Part shown: positions 29,831 through 37,845 of the stretch, piece by piece
Layout of the letters: every line of letters starts with the position of its first letter
Numbering within the stretch: position 1 is the stretch's first letter
IMG/VR virus record: IMGVR_UViG_3300018432_000015
Location: 1-57,400 of that record
DNA length: 57,400 nucleotides
Reading direction: 5' to 3' (one strand)
Origin: a virus
Position numbers and translations under genes: made by a program
The notes under the pieces: model-generated
What the model was told of the DNA's origin: nothing
The model's database searches: none
Seen by the model: the letters and a program-made list of their open reading frames with translations, nothing else

Positions 29831-30693
29831 TCGAAGACGCACAGATCATCGAGTGGTTGCTTCGCTACGGCTATCTTCCCAAGGAAGAAGCTCTCGGCGC
29901 CGCATTGACTCTTCAAGACAATGTCGTGCGCGATGCCGTTGCTCATGCGCAAGAGTTCGGCTTCTATCCGCTCAACGCAATCTGCATGCTGCGTCACGGG
30001 CGTCCATTGACTTCCGACGGCGACATTGGACCGGCCACTCGAGAGCTCTTCTCGCTCGAGCGCTGCGAGGTCCCTGACTTCGGCTCGATGAGCGGACGCG
30101 GTGGTGGTGGAAGCTGGCCGATCCTGTGCCAGAAGAGCGGCATCAAGATGTTCGTCGACTTGACGAACTGTCCCGTACGCGAAGCATGGCCGCAGATACT
30201 CGTCGACGTCGTCGAGGCGTATCGTTTGATGGGTCTGCGAGTCATACAAGTCAACTCGCTCGCGGAGTGCAACGTCCATGTGTACTGGCGCTCGTTCTTC
30301 GGCGGCACCATCGGGTTGGCCGAATTCAACGGCCGCACTTGCGTCGACCGCGTGTTCTGCTCGATGAGCATGTCGTATCGCGGTGAGAATCGCGGCCTGT
30401 TCAAGCACGAGTTCGGACACAACTGCAACTTGAATCACACGCGCGGCGGCACGATGAACCCGTACATCATCGCCGAGCAACACCCGAGAGCATTCTGGAC
30501 TCCGGGCGATCCCAGCTATTCAACACTTGTTCGATACTTCGATGGCATTCCAGTCGGCGAGCCGGGCCCGGGCCCGGGTCCGGGTCCGGGTCCGGGTCCG
30601 GTCGATCCGCCGCCGCCACCGCCACTGCCCACACCTGAACCACGTCCGCGCCGTCCGCTGTTGGACTGGTTGTGGAAATGGTTCTCCACTTGA
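29827..30693 (+). CDS. Matrixin-like (metzincin) metallopeptidase with cysteine-switch propeptide
   Basis: A 288-residue protein. An N-terminal helical PG-binding/propeptide-like domain ends with GDIGPATRELF and LERCEVPDFG (Cys80), which parallels the matrix-metalloproteinase cysteine switch (PRCGxPD) that blocks the zinc. The catalytic motif is H194-E-F-G-H198-N-C-N-L-N-H204, a complete metzincin HExxHxxxxxH, followed by GTMNP (Met-turn, Met210). After about residue 240 come a Gly-Pro repeat, a Pro-rich linker and a Trp-rich tail (LLDWLWKWFST). No signal peptide is visible. A virion-associated or secreted peptidase acting on host surface protein or at lysis is likely; a self-inhibited zymogen in a phage is unusual. 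Confidence 0.82.
   Translation: MIEDAQIIEWLLRYGYLPKEEALGAALTLQDNVVRDAVAHAQEFGFYPLNAICMLRHGRPLTSDGDIGPATRELFSLERCEVPDFGSMSGRGGGGSWPILCQKSGIKMFVDLTNCPVREAWPQILVDVVEAYRLMGLRVIQVNSLAECNVHVYWRSFFGGTIGLAEFNGRTCVDRVFCSMSMSYRGENRGLFKHEFGHNCNLNHTRGGTMNPYIIAEQHPRAFWTPGDPSYSTLVRYFDGIPVGEPGPGPGPGPGPGPVDPPPPPPLPTPEPRPRRPLLDWLWKWFST
30562..30600 (+). repeat. Hexamer tandem repeat encoding Gly-Pro linker
   Basis: Six tandem copies of CCGGGC or CCGGGT (two then four) followed by CCG encode alternating Pro and Gly in the metallopeptidase. The repeat can expand or contract in steps of two residues without shifting the frame. Confidence 0.9.
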
Positions 30694-30705
30694 GAGGCTC
30701 ATGAC

Positions 30706-31083
30706 ATGACGAAGGCGATTCCGTCCGAAGGCAACGCAGGCGTTCGTGAGAACGTCGCGCAAGCACGTGAACTGCTGGAGAAGATTCTTTCCTTCGGCCC
30801 GCAAGTTCCTGAGTTCACGAATCACATCCAGGTGGCCGGCACCGAGCTAATGGCCGCGAAAGAGATGGTAAGCAAGCACTTCGGTCTCGGTCACCAGACG
30901 ATCACGATCACCATCGAAGAAGTCTGCGAGCAAGATCAAGAGTGCAAGCGGCTTGTCGAGCGCATTGAACAGCAGACGGGCGTCAGCGCCGGCGATCGCA
31001 AAGGCTTCCGGGACATTTTGACGATGCTGCTCCAAAACCCTGCGCTCATCACGCTGCTGCTGAGCTGGTTCAAAACGACCTGA
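30706..31083 (+). CDS. Hypothetical protein with C-terminal hydrophobic segment, 125 aa
   Basis: Helical protein with an amphipathic centre and a hydrophobic C-terminus (ILTMLLQNPALITLLLSWF) that may be a membrane segment. A tail-anchored topology would be unusual for a structural protein. Because peptidase, holin-like and protease genes surround it, a lysis-related role is possible. No family recognised. Confidence 0.6.
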   Translation: MTKAIPSEGNAGVRENVAQARELLEKILSFGPQVPEFTNHIQVAGTELMAAKEMVSKHFGLGHQTITITIEEVCEQDQECKRLVERIEQQTGVSAGDRKGFRDILTMLLQNPALITLLLSWFKTT

Positions 31084-31141
31084 GCTGCAAAGCGACGCGG
31101 CGCGTGTTGGTGACTTGACATTAGTTTCTCTGGAGGCTCAC

Positions 31142-31897
31142 ATGAGATCGCTGCTGTTCTTGTTGATCGCGACGTCGGCGCTTGCGCAGGTGCCGCCGAC
31201 TGTTCCGTCGTCGCCGCCGACCGAGGCGACGCGAGTCTACCCGTCGAAGTCCGAGCTTGCAGTGGCCGTGCTTCGCTCGCGCGAGGCGAAGAGCCAGTGG
31301 CGAGTCTTTGCGATCGACTTCGACCAGCGAACGTTCGTTAACGTGCAGCCGGAAGTGATCGAAGATGGCATGACCTGCGTCATTGAAGGACCAGCCGGGT
31401 CTCAATGTGCAGTCATGCGCTTCGGTCCTGACGGCACGCAGAAAGACACGAACGTCATCGTGCTCGGCGGCGCTCGGCCACCTCCGAAGCCGCCGGTGAC
31501 GACCCCGGAGAACCCAACAAACCCTCCTCTACCCGCACCCGGGCTTCCGCTGACCGGGATGCGGGTTCTCATCTTGGAGGAGCGGAACCCCGCATCGCCT
31601 CTCCCTCTGACGCTCCAGCGAGCGCTACAGTCGCGAGAAGTCCAAACGTATTTGGACATCAAAGCGCTCAACTCGGACGGGTCCCGCCGATGGCGCCGGC
31701 TCGACCCAACGTCGTCGCTGGCCAACCTATCTCCCGAGTGGCAAGCCCTCCGAGCGGCGGTGCCAACTACTATCGACCAGCCTCAGGTGGTAATCGCGGG
31801 CTCTTCGGCTGGCGGCGTTGAAACCGTTGCGTTCGTCGGACCGTATCCCGACGACGAAGCGAAGGCGCTTGAGTTATTCAAGAAGTACGGCGGCTAA
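31142..31897 (+). CDS. Secreted protein with Pro-rich linker, 251 aa
   Basis: The ATG at 31142 has GGAGG five bases upstream. Residues 1-16 are a clear signal peptide (MRSLLFLLIATSALAQ). The mature protein has an N-terminal beta domain (about 20-110), a Pro/Thr linker (PPPKPPVTTPENPTNPPLPAP) and a C-terminal domain with MRVLILEERNPASPLPL, WQALRAAVP and VVIAGSSAGGVETVAFVG. The last part has the layout of a thioredoxin-like or small alpha/beta fold, but no active-site cysteines. I recall similar architectures in Planctomycetes-linked sequences. Function unknown; exported through Sec. Confidence 0.65.
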   Translation: MRSLLFLLIATSALAQVPPTVPSSPPTEATRVYPSKSELAVAVLRSREAKSQWRVFAIDFDQRTFVNVQPEVIEDGMTCVIEGPAGSQCAVMRFGPDGTQKDTNVIVLGGARPPPKPPVTTPENPTNPPLPAPGLPLTGMRVLILEERNPASPLPLTLQRALQSREVQTYLDIKALNSDGSRRWRRLDPTSSLANLSPEWQALRAAVPTTIDQPQVVIAGSSAGGVETVAFVGPYPDDEAKALELFKKYGG

Positions 31898-32220
31898 TGT
31901 CGATGAACGCAGCAGACGAGCGAGCCAGCGAGCTTGAAGCGGCGGCCGAGAGATTGGCCTCGGTCAAGCTCGCATCGGACGAGCTGAGGTTCGCGCGCGA
32001 AGAGCGTCGTGAGAAGCGAAGAGAGACTCGAATCATCATCCTGGGACTGTTTGTCGCGCTGCCAGGAATCATCGGAGCTTGCGTCGGCGGCGCGAACATG
32101 GTCAAGTTGGACACAACGCACGACTTGGTGAACAGTCGAATGACTGAGCTGCTGGAGATAGTTGGAAAGAAGAGTCACGCAGAAGGCGTCGTCGAAGGCC
32201 GAAACACGAAAGGCAAGTAG
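31897..32220 (+). CDS. Single-pass membrane protein, holin-region type, 107 aa
   Basis: N-terminal charged coiled coil (ELEAAAERLASVKLASDELR), one transmembrane segment (about 46-66: IIILGLFVALPGIIGACVGG), then a short domain with DTTHDLVNSRMTELLEIVGK. The VNSRMTEL segment is one I have seen in small phage membrane proteins encoded near lysis genes. It shares one base with the previous stop. It could be a holin, a lysis regulator or another membrane protein. Confidence 0.6.
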   Translation: MSMNAADERASELEAAAERLASVKLASDELRFAREERREKRRETRIIILGLFVALPGIIGACVGGANMVKLDTTHDLVNSRMTELLEIVGKKSHAEGVVEGRNTKGK

Positions 32221-32221
32221 C

Positions 32222-33133
32222 ATGGCAAGCAAGATCATCACGGCACTGGACATCGATCCGCGCATCCAAGTCATCACCGACGACAACTGGCGCGATGCCG
32301 TCGTGCCGCCGTCGTCAACCGGCGAGGAGTGGTCGGCCACCGGATACGTCCCGCGCGACGAGCATGCGCAGCCGTACGGCGCGGTCGTCGGAAGCACGAC
32401 GATCCCAGCTTGGGTGATGAGCCAGTACGGGACGCGTCAAGCGCGCAAGGAACGGATGGCCGAGCTCAAGGCCAAAGGCATGCGCGTGCAGGACATCTTG
32501 CAGCGCGCCATCGAGCGGACTGGCAAAAATAAGTACGTCGGGCTCAACCAGAACCCAACAAACTATTGTTGGACGTACGGGCTGATTCACCAGATCATGG
32601 CCGAGCGTGAGATGAACGGCGAACCGTTTCTTCGCTTGTCGCCCTACAGCGTCGCATGCATCGTCAAGAACTTTCAGAATCAAGGCGGCTGGGGCACGCA
32701 AGCTTGCCAACAGATCATCAAGGACGGCGTGGCGACAGAAGAATTCTGGCCAATGGAACGGCCCGGCATGAGCGCGTCCGAGCGCAGCGCGGCTAACATG
32801 AACGCGATCCGCAACGGCCGCCAGTATCTCCAGACGTCGCGTGCGAACGCCGCGCTGAAGAAGGTGACCGAGTACTGGGAACTTAAGCCGCGCAGTTGGG
32901 AAGAGAAGGCCGCGTGTCTCTGCATTCCGCATCCGGTCGCGTCCGGCTACAACTGGATGGGTCATGAGCGCTGCTCAATCGACTTGTGCGAATTGTCGAA
33001 CGGCGACGAAGGCTGCGTTGACCAAGATTCGTACACGCAAGACGGTGGACTCGACCTGAAGATTCTCTCGTCCAGTCGTGGGGCCGCGGACGACCAGGTG
33101 GTCGCACTCGTGTCACAGCCCAGCGACGTTTAA
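32222..33133 (+). CDS. Papain-like cysteine protease
   Basis: A 303-residue protein. Catalytic Cys116 lies in NPTNYCWTYGLI, equivalent to papain's C-W-A-F. GGWGTQACQQIIKDGVATEEFWP matches the papain GG...A...GI...YP segment. His248 in NWMGHERCSI corresponds to the G-H-A-V catalytic His. The oxyanion-hole Gln equivalent is probably Asn113, upstream of the Cys. The N-terminal 100 residues precede the protease fold. No signal peptide. Papain-fold proteases are rare in phages; maturation of virion proteins, host-protein cleavage or lysis are possible. The ribosome site is weak (AAAGGCAAG). Confidence 0.75.
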   Translation: MASKIITALDIDPRIQVITDDNWRDAVVPPSSTGEEWSATGYVPRDEHAQPYGAVVGSTTIPAWVMSQYGTRQARKERMAELKAKGMRVQDILQRAIERTGKNKYVGLNQNPTNYCWTYGLIHQIMAEREMNGEPFLRLSPYSVACIVKNFQNQGGWGTQACQQIIKDGVATEEFWPMERPGMSASERSAANMNAIRNGRQYLQTSRANAALKKVTEYWELKPRSWEEKAACLCIPHPVASGYNWMGHERCSIDLCELSNGDEGCVDQDSYTQDGGLDLKILSSSRGAADDQVVALVSQPSDV

Positions 33134-33146
33134 GTAGGAGGCTCTC

Positions 33147-33314
33147 GTGAAGTTTGTATTGTCACTGCTGCTCGTGGCGCTGTTCGTCGGCGACGCGAGC
33201 GCATTCTGCGGCGGTCGAGCTCGTGCTCGTCGCGCTGCTCGTCGGTCGTCTGTTTCGTCGATACAAAGCGCTCCCGTCGGCGCGTGCCATGGAAGCGCAT
33301 GCAATTTCCGCTGA
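33147..33314 (+). CDS. Small secreted basic protein, 55 aa
   Basis: The GTG at 33147 follows AGGAGG. A signal peptide (MKFVLSLLLVALFVGDASA) is followed by an Arg/Ala/Ser-rich mature part with three cysteines (FCGGRARARRAARRSS, then ACHGSACNF). It is an exported cationic peptide, possibly periplasmic. It lacks a lipobox, so it is not an obvious spanin. Ends before a strong hairpin. Confidence 0.6.
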   Translation: MKFVLSLLLVALFVGDASAFCGGRARARRAARRSSVSSIQSAPVGACHGSACNFR

Positions 33315-33336
33315 AGTGTTTGCCAGTCGTGAGCCG

Positions 33337-33384
33337 GGCGTCGGGCAGGTAGGGAGGCAACTTCTTAGCCTGCCCGACGTCTTT
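33337..33384 (+). terminator. Rho-independent-like terminator
   Basis: CGTCGGGCAGG (33339-33349) and CCTGCCCGACG (33369-33379) are perfectly complementary over 11 bp, extended by one G-U and one G-C pair. The loop is 19 bases and a short TTT follows at 33382-33384. It separates the secreted-protein region from the head module, though late transcription could read through. Confidence 0.7.
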
Positions 33385-33402
33385 ATGGAGCCTTGAAACG
33401 CA

Positions 33403-33933
33403 ATGCACATCGAAGACATCGTGAAAGCTTTTGTCATCTATGTTGCACCGTTCGTCATCTGGACGATGACGATGCTTGCGCAGGTGCCGGTGCTCGAGCC
33501 TGGACTCGTCCAATTGATCGGCAACGGTCTCACGATCGTTGTGCTCGCTTGGTACGTCGTGTACGACGTGCGGACGCGGACGCCGGCGATGATCACGGCT
33601 TTCAAGGAAGAGCAGGCTGAAGCGCGCAAGATGGCGACTGCTCAGCTGATGGCTTTCGCGATCGAGCAGAACGCGCAACGAGCAGCTGCCGAGGCAGCAT
33701 TGGACAAAGTGCGCGCTCTGTTCATGCAAGAGCAAGCACAGATGCGCGAAGCGTTCTCTCGAGAGCATTCGAAGATTCACGAGCACTACCGCGAAGAGCT
33801 AGCCGACTATCGCGCCATGGTCAGCGACCTCATGGGCAAATTTCGCGACGCGGTCCACGACGTACGCGGCGTGGGTCAGCAAGTGGTCGGCGCGGCCGAT
33901 CTAGCGGTGAAAGAAGTGTCCAAGAAGCTATGA
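33403..33933 (+). CDS. Membrane protein with two TM segments and coiled coil (holin-like)
   Basis: A 176-residue protein. Two hydrophobic segments at about residues 8-26 and 36-54 are separated by a short turn, then a long charged helical or coiled-coil domain extends to the C-terminus (KMATAQLMAFAIEQNAQRAAAEAAL...). The layout fits a class II-type holin with an enlarged cytoplasmic domain, but sequence alone does not prove pore formation. It directly precedes and overlaps the terminase gene, and follows protease and secreted genes consistent with a lysis cluster. Confidence 0.5.
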   Translation: MHIEDIVKAFVIYVAPFVIWTMTMLAQVPVLEPGLVQLIGNGLTIVVLAWYVVYDVRTRTPAMITAFKEEQAEARKMATAQLMAFAIEQNAQRAAAEAALDKVRALFMQEQAQMREAFSREHSKIHEHYREELADYRAMVSDLMGKFRDAVHDVRGVGQQVVGAADLAVKEVSKKL

Positions 33934-35204
33934 TGCCGCTCACGCCAGCATGGTTCCCGCTCAAGCCGCATCCGGTGCAGTCGGATTTGTGGCGCACGAG
34001 CTCGCGCTTTGTGGCAGTATATGCGGGCCGTGGTTCCGGCAAGACGCTTCTGGCTCGTCGACGAGTGGTGCGCTTCCTCAACGTCAAAAAACCTTGGCCG
34101 GACCCGATCTACTTCTACGCGCTTCCAACGCGCGACCAAGCGCGACGCGTCGCGTGGCCGGCGCTGAAGGCTCTCGTGCCCAAGCATTGGCTGACAACGG
34201 AACCGAGCGAGAGCGAGATGAGCATCTCGACGATCTTCGGCTCAAAGCTCTACCTTGTCGGGATGGACAAGCCGCAGCGCATCGAAGGCAACCAATGGGA
34301 TGGAGGCGTCATCGATGAATCTTCTGATCATAAGCCAAAGTCATTCGATCTCAGTGTACGACCGGCGCTCTCTCATCGCAATGGTTGGTGCTGGCGCATT
34401 GGTGTCCCAAAAAGAACTGGCTGCGGCGCGATTGACTTTAAAGAGTGGTGCCTTGACCGAGCAGAAGCAACTTTCACGTGGCCGAGCGAAGACATCCTGC
34501 CGCCCGAAGAGATTGCTGAAGCGCAGGCGCAGCTAGACCCGCGGGATTTCAACGAGCAGTATCGAGCGAGTTGGGAGACTGCATCCGGTCTCGTGTTCCA
34601 CGCGTTCTCGGATGTCTTGAACGTCAACCCGAAAGTACAATACAACCGAGACTTGCCGCTTCTCGTCGGGTCGGACTTCAATGTCGATCCTATGGCGTGG
34701 GTGGTCGCGCAGCAGTTCGGCCCTGAGATGCATGTGCTCGATGAGCTCTTCCTTCGCAACTCGAATACGCAGCTCGCTCTCGCGGAATTGCACCGTCGCT
34801 ACGCGAGTCATACTGCGGGCGTTCGCTTTTACGGCGATGCAACAGGACGCGCGCGCAAGACTTCCGCGACGGAATCCGACTACGTGCAGATCAGAAACTT
34901 CGCCGGCTTCAAAGATTCGAAGGTGTTCTATCCGCGGGCGAACCCGGCGGTGGCCGACCGATTCGCCGCAACCAATGCGATGTTCTGCAACGCAGCTGGC
35001 GTGCATCGTTTGTACATTCATCCGCGATGCAAGAATTTGATCAAAGACCTCACCAATCGGGCGTACAAGCCTGGGAGCAACGAGCCCGATGATCATGGCG
35101 ACGTCGGTCACATAACGGACGCGCTTGGTTACCTGATATATTGGCTGCACCCGCTGCACGTGAAGTTGTTCGACAAGGCGCCCGAAGTCAGGATGATTCA
35201 GTAA
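33930..35204 (+). CDS. terL: Terminase large subunit
   Basis: A 424-residue protein. The ATPase domain has Walker A GRGSGKT (Lys38) and Walker B-like GGVIDESSD. The RNase-H-like nuclease domain has LVGSDFNVDP, FYGDATG and GHITDALGYLIY, providing the acidic metal ligands. The protein translocates DNA into the prohead and cuts concatemers. No small terminase is recognisable just upstream, so the partner is either a divergent gene elsewhere or not needed. It is followed by the portal gene after seven bases and overlaps the holin-like gene. Confidence 0.92.
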   Translation: MMPLTPAWFPLKPHPVQSDLWRTSSRFVAVYAGRGSGKTLLARRRVVRFLNVKKPWPDPIYFYALPTRDQARRVAWPALKALVPKHWLTTEPSESEMSISTIFGSKLYLVGMDKPQRIEGNQWDGGVIDESSDHKPKSFDLSVRPALSHRNGWCWRIGVPKRTGCGAIDFKEWCLDRAEATFTWPSEDILPPEEIAEAQAQLDPRDFNEQYRASWETASGLVFHAFSDVLNVNPKVQYNRDLPLLVGSDFNVDPMAWVVAQQFGPEMHVLDELFLRNSNTQLALAELHRRYASHTAGVRFYGDATGRARKTSATESDYVQIRNFAGFKDSKVFYPRANPAVADRFAATNAMFCNAAGVHRLYIHPRCKNLIKDLTNRAYKPGSNEPDDHGDVGHITDALGYLIYWLHPLHVKLFDKAPEVRMIQ

Positions 35205-35211
35205 AATACGC

Positions 35212-36624
35212 ATGAGTCTACTCAGCTCAATCCGAAGCTTCATCGGTCGTCGTCCGGCGATGTCACTTGACCTCGATCCCGGCGTCGAGCCTCATGTCCC
35301 ACGCGTCGAGTGGACCGGCCCGCAGTCGGGCGAGCGCATCGGAATGGAGGGCTCGCTTTCGAAGCAGCACGATCTTGGTCTGAACTTTTACAAGAAAGTT
35401 CGCAAGATTCGTCGCGACCCGACGATCAAGCTTGCGCGTGAATTCGCCGTCGCTCCGTTCCTCGCGGCCAAATGGTCCTACGATGCGGATGACACCGCGC
35501 CCGAAGGAGCAAAGGAACTCGTCGAGAAGGCGATGAACAAAGTGCGCAACACTCTGCTGCGCACGTCGGTCCTCGGCTGCATCGACTACGGATGGCAATC
35601 GTTCGAGAAGATATGGGTCGATGGACCCGACGGTCATTGGGGCTTCGAGCTCAAGCCGCTGATGCCCGACATCACCGAGATCATCGTCGACCCGAAGACC
35701 GGCAAGTACGTTGGGCTCGAACAGAACCCACTGACCATCGGCGGCGTGCGATTCGGGTTCGAGGACAAAGTGTTCCTGTCATCGAACAATGCAGTGCTCA
35801 TCAACATCGACGTCGAGGGCACGGGTTGGTACGGTGAGCCCGTCATGAAGGCGCTCGAGCAGCTGTGGGATGAGCAGCAAGGTATCCAGAAATCCGCGCG
35901 CAAGTACGATGCAAAAGTGGCCGGATCACACTGGGTCGTGTATTACCCGCTCGGCGTGTCGAAACTGAACGGTCAAGACGTCGACAACGGCGAGGTGGCT
36001 GCGACGCTCATCAAGAACATCGAAGCCATGGGCGGCATCGCGATTCCACGCTCGGTCGTTGAAGTCACTGACTCGCTGAACGCAGCGGCAGGCAACAACG
36101 AAGCTCTCATGTGGAAGGTCGAGCTGCTGTCCGACGAGGGCAGCGGGCAGGCGCCGTTCCTCGAGCGATTCAAGTATCTCGACACGCTGAAGGTGCGCGC
36201 GTTCGGATTCCCGGAGCGAGCGATGCTCGAGGGCCAGTTCGGCACCAAGGCGGAAGCCGAGGCGCATGCCGACTTGGCGCTAGTCAATCTCGAGTGCAAG
36301 CACGAGATGTACTGCGAACAATTCAATCGGCAACTGGTCGAGTCGTTCCTCGAGTACAACTACGGCCCGGAGTGCTGCGACTGCATTCGAATCAAGCCGG
36401 CACCGCTGGCCGACCGTGACAAGGCGATGCTGACCGAACTATACAAGCTGCTGCTGGCCAGTCCCGAAGCCTTCGCTGCGGAGCTGCCCAGCATCGATCT
36501 CAAGGCCATACGAGATCGGATCGGGGTCCCGGAAGCCGCCTTCGTGCCGACATACCAAGACGACATGACAGCCTTGGATGGCTTCGAGGAGCCTCTCATG
36601 GAGCCATTCGATGTCGTACAGTAG
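35212..36624 (+). CDS. Portal protein (DUF935/Mu gp29-like)
   Basis: A 470-residue protein. The segment SVLGCIDYGWQSFEKIWVDGPDGHWGFELKPLMPDI, followed by QNPLTIGGVRF, matches the DUF935/Mu gp29-type portal pattern (crossing helix, then wing). The portal ring forms the DNA entry vertex and the connector of head and tail. Its location between large terminase and a DUF1320-type connector fits. The C-terminal helix region is shown by DRDKAMLTELYKLLLAS. A GTAAAATACG sequence lies just before the ATG. Confidence 0.87.
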   Translation: MSLLSSIRSFIGRRPAMSLDLDPGVEPHVPRVEWTGPQSGERIGMEGSLSKQHDLGLNFYKKVRKIRRDPTIKLAREFAVAPFLAAKWSYDADDTAPEGAKELVEKAMNKVRNTLLRTSVLGCIDYGWQSFEKIWVDGPDGHWGFELKPLMPDITEIIVDPKTGKYVGLEQNPLTIGGVRFGFEDKVFLSSNNAVLINIDVEGTGWYGEPVMKALEQLWDEQQGIQKSARKYDAKVAGSHWVVYYPLGVSKLNGQDVDNGEVAATLIKNIEAMGGIAIPRSVVEVTDSLNAAAGNNEALMWKVELLSDEGSGQAPFLERFKYLDTLKVRAFGFPERAMLEGQFGTKAEAEAHADLALVNLECKHEMYCEQFNRQLVESFLEYNYGPECCDCIRIKPAPLADRDKAMLTELYKLLLASPEAFAAELPSIDLKAIRDRIGVPEAAFVPTYQDDMTALDGFEEPLMEPFDVVQ

Positions 36625-37099
36625 CGTCGATGACCTATACAACTTGTTCGGTCGCATCAACATTCGCAAGTGGGCCGATCTGGACAACCACGGCGACGAT
36701 GATACCATCGACGCTCGCGTCGCGTGGGCGCTCGAACAAGCGAACGACGAATTGAATTCTCGCCTGGCTCGTAGTCCGTACCAGTTCCCACTCACGGGAA
36801 CGATCCCACCGATCGTCAAGCGCGTCGAGGGCTATCTGGCGGCGATGTTGCTCAACGAAGGCCGGTCGATCACGGATACGGACGAAGACGTCGGTGACCT
36901 GAAGAGCATCGCCAAGCGAGTCATGGCGTTCGTCAATGGAGTGAAGCTAGGTACGATACAGATCACCGGGATCACTCCGGTCGTGGCTGCGACTGAGATA
37001 CCGTTCGCCGTGAACGACTTCCCGCAGGTGCGCTTTCCGGCCACTGAAGAGACGTGGTATGATTCGTTCTATCGCGAATGGGAAGGGTGGGACCTATGA
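36611..37099 (+). CDS. Head-tail connector (DUF1320/Mu gp36-like)
   Basis: A 162-residue protein. The opening MSYSSVDDLYNLFGRINIRKWADL and the internal RVAWALEQANDELNSRLARSPY resemble the DUF1320 family (Mu gp36), which forms helical connector subunits at the head-tail interface. The start ATG overlaps the portal end by 14 bases. Later residues are helical, with a short beta part (PQVRFPATEETWYDSFY). Confidence 0.78.
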   Translation: MSYSSVDDLYNLFGRINIRKWADLDNHGDDDTIDARVAWALEQANDELNSRLARSPYQFPLTGTIPPIVKRVEGYLAAMLLNEGRSITDTDEDVGDLKSIAKRVMAFVNGVKLGTIQITGITPVVAATEIPFAVNDFPQVRFPATEETWYDSFYREWEGWDL

Positions 37100-37247
37100 A
37101 CATCATCTTGCTGTTGATCTTGCTTCTCATTCTCTTCGGCGCTCTCCCCGCGTGGCCACACTCGCGCGGCTGGGATACGGACCGAGCGGCCTCGTTGGGG
37201 TGCTGCTCATTATCTTGATCATCTTGCTCGTGCTGGGGAGAATATGA
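37096..37247 (+). pseudogene. DUF3309-like membrane protein with a frameshift
   Basis: From the ATG at 37096 the frame reads a hydrophobic segment (NIILLLILLLILFGALPAW), then PHSRGW. It then runs into an unrelated tail and stops at 37216. The next frame, entered by a one-base shift within GGCTGGGATACGG (37172-37184), continues GYGPSGLVGVLLIILIILL and GRI, stopping at 37247. Together these are the two halves of the DUF3309 pattern (PxWPHSRxWGYGPSG...). The shift needs one extra G, so it is a disrupted gene, an indel error or a minus-one recoding site. Confidence 0.65.
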
Positions 37248-37582
37248 GTCACTTGACACCAGAAGCAGAGGAGCGCGTCGCACTAAAGGTTGCCATGGCC
37301 GAAGTGCGATGGCGCTACGTCGACCAGCTCATGAAGACGTGTTTCGCAGGTCTCAAAGACCTCGCGCTCGTCGGCGTGTCGCTGTACACGATACAGGTCC
37401 AGAGCGTGAACTCCGGCAAGCTGGACAAAGCCGCAGCAGTAGCCGAAGTCGCCGCTGCCGAAGCGTCGGAAGCAAAGACGACGCTCAACGCGAGCATCCT
37501 TGAGCGTCGTGAGCAGATGACGGAGTTGGGAGCAAAGATCGACGCACATCCGATGGCCGCATCAGCGGCACCACCAGAATGA
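37244..37582 (+). CDS. Hypothetical protein, 112 aa
   Basis: The ATG at 37244 overlaps the DUF3309-like stop. The N-terminus is helical with VRWRYVDQLMKTCFAG, then a possible short hydrophobic stretch (LKDLALVGVSLYTIQVQ). The C-terminus is Ala/Glu-rich (AAAVAEVAAAEASEAKTTL). Function unknown; head-module location. Confidence 0.65.
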   Translation: MSHLTPEAEERVALKVAMAEVRWRYVDQLMKTCFAGLKDLALVGVSLYTIQVQSVNSGKLDKAAAVAEVAAAEASEAKTTLNASILERREQMTELGAKIDAHPMAASAAPPE

Positions 37583-37845
37583 GTGAACAAGCAAGAGACG
37601 AAGATGGGAAGTTCGCGTCCGGCAGTGGTGGCGGTAGCAGCCACAAAGTGCCTCTGCCGAAGAACCCGAAAAAGATCACCATCGCCCACGCGCAGCGAGC
37701 GCTCAGCGAGATGGGCGGCGAGCTTGGTTCTGCATCGTTCGACGGGAACAGCGTGTCGTATCAAGTCAAGCTTCCCGGCGGCAAGAGCCAGACGATGAGC
37801 GTCGATGACTTGAAAAAATACGTGTACTCTCGTCGAGCGTCATGA
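37579..37845 (+). CDS. Small protein with PRDE-x-GxFASG motif, 88 aa
   Basis: The N-terminus ARDEDGKFASGSGGGSSH matches a motif typical of phage head-morphogenesis proteins ([PA]RD[ED]xGxFxSG), which reappears in the next protein as QPRDERGQWASG. The C-terminal 55 residues are alpha/beta (ITIAHAQRALSEMGG). The role is probably linked to prohead assembly. Its stop overlaps the next ATG. Confidence 0.7.
   Translation: MSEQARDEDGKFASGSGGGSSHKVPLPKNPKKITIAHAQRALSEMGGELGSASFDGNSVSYQVKLPGGKSQTMSVDDLKKYVYSRRAS

Noticed and set aside
30562-30600. CRISPR-like or regulatory direct repeats
   Set aside because: They are hexamers encoding a Gly-Pro linker in frame, without spacers.
33154-33396. 80-codon + strand frame overlapping the small secreted gene
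   Set aside because: The GTG frame at 33147 has AGGAGG and a signal peptide; this one lacks a ribosome site and runs through the terminator stem.
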